Source of the DNA: Anabaena catenula FACHB-362
GTDB lineage: Bacteria; Cyanobacteriota; Cyanobacteriia; Cyanobacteriales; Nostocaceae
Reading direction: 5' to 3'
Assembly (NCBI RefSeq): GCF_014698735.1
Contig: NZ_JACJTQ010000013.1
Coordinates: forward strand, 62,001-126,000
Length of the DNA: 64,000 nucleotides
Shown: positions 53,446-63,416 of the stretch, piece after piece
Layout of the letters: the number at the start of each line of letters is the position of its first letter
Numbering within the stretch: the stretch's first letter is position 1
The notes under the pieces: generated by a model
The model's input: the letters and a program-made list of their open reading frames with translations, nothing else
Databases searched by the model: none
What the model was told of the DNA's origin: nothing
Translations under genes and position numbers: made by a program

Positions 53446-54609
53446 TCATAAAAGTCCGATGAGATGCAGCAAGCCTTGACCGGTAATTAACTCGATAATC
53501 AAGGCGATGAAACCCAGCATGGCAATTCGTCCATTCCAGACTTCGGCGCTAGTAGTCAGTCCCCACTCCCAACGCTCTTGGGGATACATTTTCACCTTTT
53601 TTTTCATTTGGGTGACTTGCGAGAGCTTGAGGTTAGGCTTTGTGAGCGAATCAATCACTAAGTCTGCTAGTGCTTGAATAAATACTGGATGGGTGTTGGG
53701 AGCAGCGGCGCGACGGAAGTTGTGAATTCCTGCTTCTTCAGCTATTTCTCGATATTCAATATCAATTTCTTGCAGTGTTTCGATATGTTCGGAAACAAAA
53801 CTAATCGGTACAACTACCAAATCCTTCACTCCTTGTGCGCCTAGTTCTTTAAGTGCGTCTTCAGTATATGGTTGTAGCCATTCTACGGGACCGACGCGAC
53901 TTTGGTAAGCTAAGACATGAGGATTGGGACGATTGAGTGTTTGCATAATCAGCTGGGTGCATTCCTCAATTTCTTGCTGATAGGGATCACCTGCTTCTTC
54001 AACGTAACTTTTAGGCACGCCATGAGCGCTAAAGAAGATATGCACTCCATCAGGATGGGGAAATTGATTCAGTTGCTCTTTGATTAGTTCCGCCATTGCT
54101 TGCAGGTAGCCCGGTTGTTTGTACCAGGAAGGAATGACGGTGTATTCAAGGCGCTGAAGTTTTGGGTTTTGTTGCCACAGTTGTTCTAATAGTCGAAAGC
54201 TAGAACCGCTAGTACTGATAGAAAATTGGGGATAAAGTGGCAGAATCACCAGTTTGTCAATGTTGTCTTGGGTTAGTTGTGCGATCGCTTCTTCTGTGTA
54301 AGGATGCCAATAACGCATTCCTACATAAATATTGGCTTCTTTCCCCAAATCACCCAGTTGCGCTTTCAGTGCTTCCCCTTGTTCTTCGGTGATCCGCCGC
54401 AATGGAGAACCACCACCGATGTACTTATAATTAGCCTGAGATGTCTTAGTTCGCCTGGTAGCAATCAGCCAAGCTAGAGGCTTTTGCATCCAGCGAAAGG
54501 GTAGGCGAATAATTTCGGGATCAGAAAACAGGTTATATAAAAACGGACCGACATCTTCTAATTTATCGGGTCCACCGAGATTGAGTAATAATACGCCTAC
54601 ACGACCCAT
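53446..54609 (-). CDS. hemH: ferrochelatase with C-terminal CAB-like helix
   Basis: A 387-residue ferrochelatase inserting Fe2+ into protoporphyrin IX, the last step of haem synthesis. The active-site His is in [19 protein letters not shown] and the Glu in [17 protein letters not shown]. After residue ~345 there is a linker and a membrane helix with [20 protein letters not shown], the chlorophyll-a/b-binding-like motif of cyanobacterial and plastid ferrochelatases, which binds pigment and regulates the enzyme. Length is normal for that type. It should be associated with the thylakoid membrane. Confidence 0.96.
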   Translation of the reverse strand: MGRVGVLLLNLGGPDKLEDVGPFLYNLFSDPEIIRLPFRWMQKPLAWLIATRRTKTSQANYKYIGGGSPLRRITEEQGEALKAQLGDLGKEANIYVGMRYWHPYTEEAIAQLTQDNIDKLVILPLYPQFSISTSGSSFRLLEQLWQQNPKLQRLEYTVIPSWYKQPGYLQAMAELIKEQLNQFPHPDGVHIFFSAHGVPKSYVEEAGDPYQQEIEECTQLIMQTLNRPNPHVLAYQSRVGPVEWLQPYTEDALKELGAQGVKDLVVVPISFVSEHIETLQEIDIEYREIAEEAGIHNFRRAAAPNTHPVFIQALADLVIDSLTKPNLKLSQVTQMKKKVKMYPQERWEWGLTTSAEVWNGRIAMLGFIALIIELITGQGLLHLIGLL

Positions 54610-54702
54610 AGCAGTTACTTTCCCCCAACCCTTACAGTTTTTTTACTAATGTTAACAATATATCTTTATTAAATATAAAGCTTTATCAGCAGGAAAGATG
54701 CA

Positions 54703-55326
54703 ATGGCAACTATTTTAAGAGACTGGAGTTATCGTTATCAGTGGCTATACGATGGAATATCACGTTTAGCAGCCTTGAGTGTGGGTGGTGAAGCGCGTTT
54801 CCGGCAATTACCTTTGCAAGGCTTAACACTTCACTCAGATACTCAAATCCTCGATTTATGTTGTGGAAGTGGTCAAGCAACTCAATTTTTGGTGAATTCA
54901 TCACAAAATGTTACAGGGCTGGATGCTTCTCCGTTATCTTTACAACGTGCGCGTAAGAATGTGCCTAACGCTACTTATTTAGAAGCTTTTGCGGAAGATA
55001 TGCCTTTTGCAGATAATTTATTTGATGTGGTACATACCAGCGCGGCGTTACATGAAATGCATCCTGAACAATTAAGAAAAATCATTCAACAGGTTTATCG
55101 GGTGTTGAAGCCGGGGGGCGTATTCACGTTGGTAGATTTCCATCCACCCACAAATCCCATATTCTGGCCTGGGTTGTCGGTGTTTTTCTGGTTGTTTGAA
55201 ACGGAAACGGCTTGGGAGTTATTAAAGACTGATTTAGCTGGTTTATTAAGAGAGTATGGGTTTGAGGTGGGTGAACCAATGTTATATGCTGGTGGTAGTT
55301 TACAGGTAATACAGGCAAGCAAATGA
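54703..55326 (+). CDS. class I SAM-dependent methyltransferase
   Basis: A 207-residue methyltransferase. Motif I is TQILDLCCGSGQATQFL, the post-I acidic residue is in VTGLDASPLSLQRAR, motif II is FDVVHTSAALHEMHPEQL and motif III VLKPGGVFTLVDFH, as in UbiE/COQ5-like enzymes. The helical start SYRYQWLYDGISRLAALSVGGE resembles lipid or quinone methyltransferases, but substrate cannot be fixed. Divergent from hemH across 93 bp. Confidence 0.9.
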   Translation: MATILRDWSYRYQWLYDGISRLAALSVGGEARFRQLPLQGLTLHSDTQILDLCCGSGQATQFLVNSSQNVTGLDASPLSLQRARKNVPNATYLEAFAEDMPFADNLFDVVHTSAALHEMHPEQLRKIIQQVYRVLKPGGVFTLVDFHPPTNPIFWPGLSVFFWLFETETAWELLKTDLAGLLREYGFEVGEPMLYAGGSLQVIQASK

Positions 55327-55342
55327 GCAGTTACAGCAGAAT

Positions 55343-55415
55343 TCAGGAGTCAGGAGACGCTTCGCAGACCTTCGGTTCAGGAGTCAGGAGTAAAACTGGC
55401 TTGGTGTCTAGGTTT
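55343..55415 (-). repeat. AGGAGTC array with palindromic core
   Basis: 55343-55390 is a perfect inverted copy of 2243-2290 (48 bp). It is followed at 55401-55415 by TTGGTGTCTAGGTTT, which also occurs in the repeat at 24084-24133. Confidence 0.9.
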
Positions 55416-55487
55416 CAATTTTGATTCTGTACCTCATTGATCTGCAATCTGCTGTATCAGTAGGGATGTAAAATTCAAAATTGTAAA

Positions 55488-58400
55488 ATGACAATCTTTT
55501 TCAATCAAATTAATAAGTTGCTAGAAGCGTTATTTCAGAAACATTACAATTATCTAAACAATGAACTAAAAGTTATGGAAAATCAGGAATTACAACAACG
55601 GATTATTGTTAATACAACAGATAATGTCAATCAAATAGGTTCTTGGAAATGGAAATTCAATGTAAAAGCAAATTCTTCACCTGTAGTTAATGATGGAGTT
55701 GTTTATACAGTTGATGTTGATGGTAATCTTTATGCGTTAGACATTCAAAAAAGTCTTGTAAATTGGTGCTTTCATGTTACAAGAGAAAGTGGTTTTATTC
55801 CCAAATCTTTTTCTCCCTTAGTTGCAAATGAATTAGTCTACTTTAGCGATAATTGGATAAATTTTTATGCTGTCAATTATGAAACAGGACAGGAAGTATG
55901 GAATTTAAAAATTGGTAACTTAATACAATCATCGCCTATATTTAATAACGGTAAAATATACATCAATACTGTAGAAACTATCGTTTATTGTCATCATTCA
56001 GAAGAACCTTTTAATACCTCTATGCCTCAACCTATACCAATAGGACAACTCTTAGTTGTGGATAGTCAAACCGGGCAAATAGAGTGGGAATTTAAACTTG
56101 AACATTATAAAACTGTATCGCGGATAAAAGTAAACAATGGTATTGTTTACATCATAGATGAAAGAATTGGACGTTATGCTGATGAAATAAATGGATTTTA
56201 TGCTTTAGATGAAAACACAGGACTATTAAAGTGTACAGTTCAAGCAGAAAATTCTTATTTTTTAGCTGCTGATGAAATTGTGTATTTAAAAGTAGTTAAA
56301 AATCAGATATCAGCAGATAGTTATTTTTGTGCTTTGAACATTTCCACAGGTGTCGAAATTTGCAAATATGAACATATAGGAAATCTTACTTGTTCACCAA
56401 TTATTAATAATGATATCATTTTTGTCGCCCATGAAAAACAAGTAAATTATCGTCGTATTTATAAATATATAGATGCCATAAATGCGAAAACAGGACAATT
56501 TCAATGGCGTTACATATTAACAGCCTCCGTCAAACATTCTCTATTAATTAGTGATCAGATTCTTTATTGTATTGATGAAAATAATATTCACTGTGGTTTA
56601 GATATTCAAACTGGTGCAGAAAAATGGCGTTTCCAAACCGAAGGATGTGTAAATTTCTATGGTTTAGATAACCGAGGTAATATTTATCATATATGCCAAG
56701 ATAATAAGCTGTACATAATAGATATTCAGACTGGAAAAACACGGTGGATATCTAGCATTGAAGGTAAAGTTAATTGTCCTCCAACTTTTGCCGATGGTTT
56801 TGTTTTTATTCAGAGTGATAATGATTATTTATACGCTATCCAAACAAGAGGAGAATTAACACATTCAACAAATATAGAAACCTCTCCTTCACAAGTAAAT
56901 AATACTGGTTCAAATTCCTCAGAAAAAGTTACTCAAATAGAGAATATTGATCCCGTAAAGTGGAAATTTGAGATGGTAGCTGGATACAAAAAAACCTTAC
57001 TTTCTAGTTTGAGTAATGGCATAGTTTACGTCACTTATAGTGATCATGTGCGAGTTGGTACTTTCTTGGTTGCTATTAATGCTCAAACAGGACAACCTCT
57101 TTGGGAATTTATTTGGGAATATCCAAACCCTAAAAATCAGACTTTAAATCCTTTTATTACTCAAGAAACTGTCTACTTAGTTAGAGAATATTTATATGCT
57201 GTGTGTTCTCAAACTGGAATTGAATTATGGAAGACTGACATCAAATATTCTGCGACAAAAATTCTTGTTAAAAATGAAGTAATTCTTTTAGAAATCCAAA
57301 ATAAAGAGCATCAGAATAAATTTTATTACTTGTTGAATAGCCTTAATGGGCAGGAACTATGGCAATTAGATTTAACTGAGAGATTTGTCAATTTATTAGG
57401 TAATCCTATAATAGAAAATAGCATCATTTATGTAGTTATACAAGATGCAGATAATCGAAACTGGCTGTATAGTTTTGATATTCAAAATGGACAGGAATTA
57501 TGGCGATTAGAAACTAGAGAATTTACAGAATTAACACCTATTATTGTTGATAATCAAATTTTTATATCTAGCAATAAATATTTATTGGCGGTAGATTTAC
57601 AAACTAGAAAAATACTCTGGCAGATTGAGTTTGTTGATTCAATAAATGAAGTCTTAATAAATTCACCAATTATTAAAAACGGGCTAGTTTATGCCAATAC
57701 AGGTAGTGGTTCTGGAAGTAGGTTTTATGCTATTGAACAGCTAACAGGAAATATTAAATGGCAATTTTATTCTGGTACTAATTGGCTGACTGTTACTACT
57801 ATTACTGAAAAAACTGTCTTTATTGTTAGTAATCAACAAACTGTACATGGTCAGCAAGGAACTGTCTATGCTCTTTCTAGTATAACTGGAAATCAAAAGT
57901 GGGTTTACACAATTGAAAAAGCATTAAAACTAAATACTGTACTTGCTAATAAACTGATATTATTAATAGATGATTCGGGAAATCTCCATGCTATAAATAT
58001 TGACACAGGAAAACAACATTGGCATAAAAAAGTAGCAGGAGGAAATTTCAAGTTTATTTTCCCCAATATTGTGGAAGAATTTGTTTATATCACAGAAAGT
58101 AGTAAAGTATACGGAATAGATATTGCCGAGATTTCATCAGCAACAGATTCTCAAGATGATCCTGTTTTCTTAGTACCAGTATCTAAAAATATCAACGATG
58201 CTGATGTTTTAGAGCATCAATTAAAGTGGAGTTTTAAAACTGGAGATAAAATTACTTCATCACCAGTTATCAGTAATAGTATTGCTTATTTTGGTAGTAG
58301 CAATCGCCATTTTTATGCTGTAGATATTAGCACAGGAAAGGAATTGTGGAAATTTCCTACAGAAAACAGAATTATTTATTCTCCTACATTGAGTGAAGAT

Positions 58401-59294
58401 ATTGTTTATTTTTCTAGTGATCACTTGTATGCTCTTTCTAGAACAACGGGACAAGAAATATGGAAGTTTCCAGTACCAATAACAGATAGATTTCTATATT
58501 GGCCAGTTTTTCAAGACGGAATTATTTATCTAATAATTGGTAATCCATCTCGTAGTTATGATTTATATATATTAAATGGCGAAAATGGTCAAGTATTAGG
58601 TCAGTTCCCGATCAGAGGAAGAATCAGATTTCCCCCTGCTATTCATGAAAAAATTATTTACATCATTCGTGATGAAAATTATCATCCATTTTTTGATGCT
58701 ATTGAGCCAGAAAGTGGCACAAATTTATGGCAATTTGACCCAGCACCTAATGATAATCACATATCAACAATATTAGCTCGATTTTATATACCTGGAGTGA
58801 TGGGACCAGATGATGATATTCAAGCTTTAGAATGGTTAAATTTAGGAACTCTAAATGGAAAACCTCCTCAGATTTTGGATAATATTATCTACATTGGTAA
58901 TTGGAGTAATGCAATCTACGCAATCAACACAGCAAATGGAGAGCTAAAATGGAAATTTCAATTAGAGTTTGAATTATTATCATCCCCAATTATTGTTGGC
59001 GAAATAATTTACATTTTAAGTAATACAAGTAAATTATATATTTTAAATATAAAAACGGGTGAAAAAATTAACGAACTAAAATTTCCAATTTATTTTCATC
59101 CTTCTATCGCTGTTTATGAAGAAAAAATTTATTATGTAACTCCAGAAGGTGCAATTTATGGAGTGGATCAAAACACAGGAACCCAAGTTTGGAGTTATAG
59201 TTTAAAAACTAAAGTAACATCTCCTTTATTTATAGATGATGGAGTTCTGTATGTGGGAGATGTGAATGGTTATTTATATGCAATCAATTTATGA
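55488..59294 (+). CDS. large PQQ-like beta-propeller protein, predicted three eight-bladed propellers
   Basis: A 1268-residue protein built from about 23 copies of a blade motif of the form A-x-D-x-x-T-G-x-x-x-W (such as AVNYETGQEVW, GLDIQTGAEKWRF and AVDISTGKELWKF). Blades 1-8 end near residue 455; a Ser/Asn-rich linker (SPSQVNNTGSNSSEK) precedes blades 9-16, which end near 880; a second linker (SSATDSQDDPVF) precedes blades 17-23 or 24. There is no signal peptide or membrane segment, so it is likely cytoplasmic. PQQ-binding residues cannot be judged; this may be a scaffold. A second ATG at 55575 is the alternative start. The FHA-like gene follows by 27 bp. Confidence 0.85.
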   Translation: MTIFFNQINKLLEALFQKHYNYLNNELKVMENQELQQRIIVNTTDNVNQIGSWKWKFNVKANSSPVVNDGVVYTVDVDGNLYALDIQKSLVNWCFHVTRESGFIPKSFSPLVANELVYFSDNWINFYAVNYETGQEVWNLKIGNLIQSSPIFNNGKIYINTVETIVYCHHSEEPFNTSMPQPIPIGQLLVVDSQTGQIEWEFKLEHYKTVSRIKVNNGIVYIIDERIGRYADEINGFYALDENTGLLKCTVQAENSYFLAADEIVYLKVVKNQISADSYFCALNISTGVEICKYEHIGNLTCSPIINNDIIFVAHEKQVNYRRIYKYIDAINAKTGQFQWRYILTASVKHSLLISDQILYCIDENNIHCGLDIQTGAEKWRFQTEGCVNFYGLDNRGNIYHICQDNKLYIIDIQTGKTRWISSIEGKVNCPPTFADGFVFIQSDNDYLYAIQTRGELTHSTNIETSPSQVNNTGSNSSEKVTQIENIDPVKWKFEMVAGYKKTLLSSLSNGIVYVTYSDHVRVGTFLVAINAQTGQPLWEFIWEYPNPKNQTLNPFITQETVYLVREYLYAVCSQTGIELWKTDIKYSATKILVKNEVILLEIQNKEHQNKFYYLLNSLNGQELWQLDLTERFVNLLGNPIIENSIIYVVIQDADNRNWLYSFDIQNGQELWRLETREFTELTPIIVDNQIFISSNKYLLAVDLQTRKILWQIEFVDSINEVLINSPIIKNGLVYANTGSGSGSRFYAIEQLTGNIKWQFYSGTNWLTVTTITEKTVFIVSNQQTVHGQQGTVYALSSITGNQKWVYTIEKALKLNTVLANKLILLIDDSGNLHAINIDTGKQHWHKKVAGGNFKFIFPNIVEEFVYITESSKVYGIDIAEISSATDSQDDPVFLVPVSKNINDADVLEHQLKWSFKTGDKITSSPVISNSIAYFGSSNRHFYAVDISTGKELWKFPTENRIIYSPTLSEDIVYFSSDHLYALSRTTGQEIWKFPVPITDRFLYWPVFQDGIIYLIIGNPSRSYDLYILNGENGQVLGQFPIRGRIRFPPAIHEKIIYIIRDENYHPFFDAIEPESGTNLWQFDPAPNDNHISTILARFYIPGVMGPDDDIQALEWLNLGTLNGKPPQILDNIIYIGNWSNAIYAINTANGELKWKFQLEFELLSSPIIVGEIIYILSNTSKLYILNIKTGEKINELKFPIYFHPSIAVYEEKIYYVTPEGAIYGVDQNTGTQVWSYSLKTKVTSPLFIDDGVLYVGDVNGYLYAINL

Positions 59295-59321
59295 TAAAAA
59301 CCGTTTTTTGAGGGTTTGAAA

Positions 59322-59738
59322 ATGCAGGAAATTCAGGAAATAATTGTCATTGAACATCAATTAATTGTTACCGACGACAAGGGATGTCTAACTTATCCTC
59401 TGGATCGAAATTACACAATTGGCAAGTATTGTAGAATGTGTATTCGTTTATATACTACCTCTGTTATGCTTGCTCCTCATCACGCCACATTGGTGAAATT
59501 AGGGGAGATGAATTATTTTCGTTATCAACTTATCAAATCTTTTTCAGTTGATGATGAAGACAAGTACAAACTTTTAGTTAATGGTAAACTTATTCAAACT
59601 TATGATCTAAATGATGGAGATATGATCGAATTTGCTCCGGGTGTTTCAGCTACATATCGCTGTTTTCATCGAGTTGAAACTGTATCAGAAGATTCTTTTC
59701 GAGGTTGTATAAATATAAATTTCTGGAATTTAGACTAA
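59322..59738 (+). CDS. FHA-like domain protein
   Basis: A 138-residue protein from ATG 59322 (GAGGG nine bases upstream). It has the FHA strand order: YTIGKYCRMCIRLY in place of the usual IGR, SVMLAPHHATLVKLG (S-x-x-H-A), LLVNGKLIQTYDLNDGDMIEF (N-G followed by L-x-x-G-D). FHA domains bind phosphothreonine. The lead arginine (GR) is GK here, which may lower affinity. No other domain. It lies 27 bp after the giant propeller gene, so the pair probably form one transcript and may act together. Confidence 0.8.
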   Translation: MQEIQEIIVIEHQLIVTDDKGCLTYPLDRNYTIGKYCRMCIRLYTTSVMLAPHHATLVKLGEMNYFRYQLIKSFSVDDEDKYKLLVNGKLIQTYDLNDGDMIEFAPGVSATYRCFHRVETVSEDSFRGCININFWNLD

Positions 59739-59910
59739 AAAGCACATTGAGAAAATCTGAATTAAGTCCCATAGGTGCTTTTGTTCCAGCGCGTCCTTTA
59801 CTCAGAAATAGCAGTAATGGTAATGAGGAAAGAAAGACAATGCCAACAAACCGAAAAATGTCTAAATACGCCGCATTTTCAATTAATTACATTAATTCAA
59901 TTGAATACTT

Positions 59911-59952
59911 CCCAGATCCCCGACTTCTTCAAGAAATCAGGGATCTAAACTA
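59911..59952. terminator. hairpin repeat between convergent genes
   Basis: AGATCCCCGACTTCTT (about 59913-59928) pairs imperfectly with AAGAAATCAGGGATCT (about 59932-59947). It ends at the argJ stop and probably terminates one or both transcripts. Confidence 0.6.
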
Positions 59953-59954
59953 AA

Positions 59955-61211
59955 CTAAGTCGTATATTCTGCGTTAATTTTCACATAGTCGTAACTCAAA
60001 TCACAACCCCACGCTTTACCTGTTCCATGGCCATTACCCACACTGACGGAAATTAACACCGTATCTTCTTTCAGATAAGCACCTGCTGCTTTTTGTTTCA
60101 AATATGCACTTGCGGCTGCTTTATCAAAAGGTAAAGGTTGACCATTTTCAAAAAGTAAGAAATCGCCTAATTTAATTTGCAAATTATCCTGCTCAAAAGG
60201 TACTCCAGCACGTCCAGCTGCGCCGGCGATACGTCCCCAATTGGGATCACGTCCAAAGATTGCAGATTTAACTAAAGAAGAGCCAGCAATGGTTTTGGCG
60301 ATTTGTCTGGCCGCTGTTTCATCGTTTGCACCAGTGACTTGCACTTCTACTAAGCAAGTTGCACCTTCTCCGTCACGAGCGATCGCTTTGGCTAAATGCT
60401 GGCATACTGCTGTTAGCATGGCTTCTAATTTCTCGGCTTCTGGTCCCATTTCGGTAATTGCTGGGGTGCGAGATTGACCATTGGCTAAAGCAATTAAACT
60501 ATCATTGGTGCTGGTATCACCATCAACGGTAATAGAATTGAAACTTCTATCTGCGGCTCTTGTTAACATTTGTTGCCAAAGGCTAGATGAAACAGCCGCA
60601 TCACAGGTGACAAATGCCAGCATGGTAGCCATGTTGGGATGTATCATACCAGAACCTTTAGCAATGCCGCCAATTCTTACGGGACGGTCGCCGATAGTTG
60701 TTTCTAAAGCAATTGATTTAGTGACCAAATCGGTGGTGATAATTGCTCCAGCAGCCTCATCTGAGCCAGTTTCTGAGAGTGCTGCTACTACCTTGGGTAT
60801 ACCACTTCGCAGTATATCCATTTTAATCCTTTGACCAATTACGCCTGTAGAAGCTAGTAAAATCGCTTCCGGGGAAATACCCAATTCTTTGGCTAATAAA
60901 TCTGCACTTTCTAGGGTATCTTTGACTCCTTGGCTACCTGTGGCAGCGTTGGCTTGTCCAGCGTTGCAGAGTATAGCTCTGGCGCTATGTTTGGCTTGCA
61001 AGTGTTGACGGCAATAGTCTACACAAGCGGCTTTGACGTGGCTAGTTGTGAATACTCCGGCAGCGATCGCATCCACATCTGACAATATTAATGCTAAATC
61101 CGGCAATCCTGAAGGTTTTAGTCCGGCGGTAATTCCCGCTGCTCGATACCCTCTAGCTGCTGTGACTCCACCAGTAATTTCCTGCCAGTCTCCCATAATT
61201 TTTCCCCACAT
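59955..61211 (-). CDS. argJ: bifunctional glutamate N-acetyltransferase / amino-acid acetyltransferase
   Basis: A 418-residue ArgJ catalysing acetyl transfer between N-acetylornithine and glutamate, the recycling step of arginine synthesis. The self-cleavage region is KGSGMIHPNMATMLAFV, where the Thr becomes the N-terminal nucleophile of the beta chain. Other hallmarks are FTTSHVKAACVDYCRQ, ILCNAGQANAATG, SVDGDTSTND-type TVDGDTSTNDSLIAL and FGRDPNWGRIAGAAGRAG. ATG 61211 or 61196 can both start it. The gene upstream on the same strand is gatA, 577 bp away. Confidence 0.96.
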   Translation of the reverse strand: MWGKIMGDWQEITGGVTAARGYRAAGITAGLKPSGLPDLALILSDVDAIAAGVFTTSHVKAACVDYCRQHLQAKHSARAILCNAGQANAATGSQGVKDTLESADLLAKELGISPEAILLASTGVIGQRIKMDILRSGIPKVVAALSETGSDEAAGAIITTDLVTKSIALETTIGDRPVRIGGIAKGSGMIHPNMATMLAFVTCDAAVSSSLWQQMLTRAADRSFNSITVDGDTSTNDSLIALANGQSRTPAITEMGPEAEKLEAMLTAVCQHLAKAIARDGEGATCLVEVQVTGANDETAARQIAKTIAGSSLVKSAIFGRDPNWGRIAGAAGRAGVPFEQDNLQIKLGDFLLFENGQPLPFDKAAASAYLKQKAAGAYLKEDTVLISVSVGNGHGTGKAWGCDLSYDYVKINAEYTT

Positions 61212-61490
61212 ATCCTAGAGTTTGGTAGATTGTGCCAACTTTTACCGCTTGCGGCTCTCGTCAGCTATCCCGTATTTATCCTTTATTGTGAGTTTATCTG
61301 GTGATGGCAATCTTGCACCAGCCGATAATTATCTTCATGCTTTTTGGCAGTATGAATAGTGACATTATCACATTCGCAATCATAAAATAGATCGAGTTAT
61401 TGCTAAGTAACAATAACTATATTTCTCAATCCCACACAACTATTAGGCTAAGTTACCTACTTACTTACACTGAAGTTAAGGATAAAAACT

Positions 61491-61518
61491 AAAAAAGAGA
61501 GCCAATTTAATAGCTCTC
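61491..61518 (-). terminator. intrinsic terminator, minus strand (3' side of gatA)
   Basis: On the minus strand GAGAGC (61518-61513) and GCTCTC (61502-61497) form a 6-bp stem with a 10-base loop, followed by six T (61496-61491). It ends the gatA transcript, or a small RNA, about 290 bp after the gatA stop. Confidence 0.8.
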
Positions 61519-61644
61519 CAAATCATCAGGGTGCATCTACTTATCACAGTATAACATTTTTGGCGTGTGGGGTGAAGCCCCTTTTTGAGAATTTTTATAA
61601 AAAATTACGCCAATTATTTTCTTTTTGGGGCTTACGGGTCTTAA

Positions 61645-61770
61645 ATCATGTCCGGTTAAAGACTTATAATTCAGGAACCGCAGGGGGGCTGGGGGCTGCA
61701 AGCAGGAGGAAAGAATTTTACCAGATATTTGCAAAAACACGGCAATTATAGCTAATTTGCCGGACATGAT
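61645..61770. mobile_element. MITE-like segment with 11-bp terminal inverted repeats
   Basis: ATCATGTCCGG at 61645-61655 is matched by CCGGACATGAT at 61760-61770. The 104-bp interior is GC-rich in one part (GGAACCGCAGGGGGGCTGGG) and encodes nothing. No clear target-site duplication. It lies in the 3' region of gatA. Confidence 0.5.
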
Positions 61771-61788
61771 ATTACACAAATAGACCAA

Positions 61789-63246
61789 TTAAGCTATTTT
61801 TGCTGTTTGAAGATGCCAATTAGTTGATTGCTCATAAGCATAGGCTACCTGTAATAATTGGTCTTCTCTGAGGACTTTACCAATTAACTGTAATCCAATG
61901 GGTAGACCTTTGCTGTCAAAACCACAAGGTACACTAATACCTGGTAAACCGGCAAGATTGACGGGAATAGTCATTAAGTCATTTAAATACATACTCAAGG
62001 GATCGGTGATTTTTTCGCCGGCTTGAAATGCTGTAGTTGGTGCAGTGGGACAAACTAAAACATCAACTTGTTGAAAGGCTTTTTCAAAGTCTTCTTTAAT
62101 TAATGTGCGGACTTTTTGCGCTTTCAAGTAGTAGGCATCATAATAACCGGCGCTTAGAGCATAAGTACCAATCATAATCCGGCGTTTGACTTCTGCACCA
62201 AATCCGGTGGAGCGTGTACGGGTGTACATAGAAAGCAGGTTGTCTGCATCTTTTGAACGTAACCCATATTTAACACCATCGTAACGGGCTAAGTTGGCTG
62301 ATGCTTCCGATGGGGCGATAATGTAGTAACTGGGTACGCCATAACGGAAACGGGGACAGGAAATATAATGAATTTCTGCGCCTAAACTTTCTAGTTGTGC
62401 GATCGCTTGATTTACAGATGCTTCTACTTCTGGATCTAAACCTTCACCAAAGGTTTCTTTAATAACACCGATTTTCAGTTTTTTACCTTTTAAATCTGGT
62501 ATTAAATTGGCAGTGTAATCAGGAATTTCGACTTTTAAGCTGGTGGAGTCTTGAGGATCATAACCTGCGATCGCACTCAACAATATAGCCGCATCTTCAA
62601 CTGTCCGCGCAAAGGGGCCAATTTGATCCAAAGATGACGCATAAGCCACCAAACCATAACGGGAAACTAACCCATAAGTCGGTTTCATTCCCACCACACC
62701 GCAAAAAGAAGCCGGTTGACGAATCGAACCACCAGTATCCGAACCCAGGGATACCACACATTCTTCAGCCGCTACAGCCGCAGCCGAACCTCCAGAAGAA
62801 CCACCAGGAACTCGTGATAAATCCCAAGGATTAGCCGTAACTTGATAAGCAGAGTTCTCCGTAGAACTCCCCATTGCAAACTCGTCTAAATTGGTTTTAC
62901 CAACCGTTACTGCCCCAGCATTTGCCAGTTTTTGCGTTACGGTTGATTCATAGGGTGGGACAAAATTCTCTAAAATTTTAGAGCCGCAAGTGGTGCGAAT
63001 ACCCTTGGTACACATATTGTCTTTTATACCAATGGGAATCCCTGCAAGGATACCGATTTCTTCCCCCGCAGCGATTTTTGCATCCACAGCACGAGCCTGA
63101 TCTAAAGCCTGTTGTGCCGTGACAGTTAAGAAACTGTGCAGTTTTGGTTCTAATGCTTGAATGCGATCTAGGGCTTCTTGGGTAATTTCAACGGCAGAAC
63201 GTTCTTTTTTTACTAGCTGTTCGTGCAACTCGCGGATGGATGCCAT
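61789..63246 (-). CDS. gatA: aspartyl/glutamyl-tRNA amidotransferase subunit A
   Basis: A 485-residue amidase-signature enzyme releasing ammonia from glutamine for Glu-tRNA(Gln) amidation. The triad is visible: Lys in [14 protein letters not shown], cis-Ser and nucleophilic Ser in [18 protein letters not shown], with [13 protein letters not shown] before it. [20 protein letters not shown] and the C-terminal [21 protein letters not shown] are standard. Length is normal. gatB and gatC are not in the window. Confidence 0.97.
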   Translation of the reverse strand: MASIRELHEQLVKKERSAVEITQEALDRIQALEPKLHSFLTVTAQQALDQARAVDAKIAAGEEIGILAGIPIGIKDNMCTKGIRTTCGSKILENFVPPYESTVTQKLANAGAVTVGKTNLDEFAMGSSTENSAYQVTANPWDLSRVPGGSSGGSAAAVAAEECVVSLGSDTGGSIRQPASFCGVVGMKPTYGLVSRYGLVAYASSLDQIGPFARTVEDAAILLSAIAGYDPQDSTSLKVEIPDYTANLIPDLKGKKLKIGVIKETFGEGLDPEVEASVNQAIAQLESLGAEIHYISCPRFRYGVPSYYIIAPSEASANLARYDGVKYGLRSKDADNLLSMYTRTRSTGFGAEVKRRIMIGTYALSAGYYDAYYLKAQKVRTLIKEDFEKAFQQVDVLVCPTAPTTAFQAGEKITDPLSMYLNDLMTIPVNLAGLPGISVPCGFDSKGLPIGLQLIGKVLREDQLLQVAYAYEQSTNWHLQTAKIA

Positions 63247-63416
63247 AATTTTTCTCTTTATTAATCAAGTCATTGATTTTAGCATTTACAGGACTGGGGA
63301 TGGTGTTTTGTTAGCTGGTGGAATTATTTCACGCAGAGACGCGGAGACGCAAAGAGAGTTTTGAGAGTTTAGTTATGCTAAAAATCTTAGTTATGACTAA
63401 ATAATCAGGTTATAGT

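Larger units (their letters stand above)
61212..61788. other. 577-bp region with a MITE-like segment and a terminator
   Basis: No gene. It contains a minus-strand terminator (61491-61518), a GGGGTGAAGCCCC dyad near 61568 and a TIR-bounded segment (61645-61770). The argJ promoter should be at its left side (61212-61490). Confidence 0.6.

Noticed and set aside
59705-59953. 82-codon plus-strand ORF after the FHA-like gene
   Set aside because: Overlaps the end of the FHA-like gene and a terminator hairpin; composition is not protein-like and no start signal is seen.
61537-61788. 83-codon minus-strand ORF
   Set aside because: Spans the TIR-bounded segment and has no protein-like composition or ribosome site.
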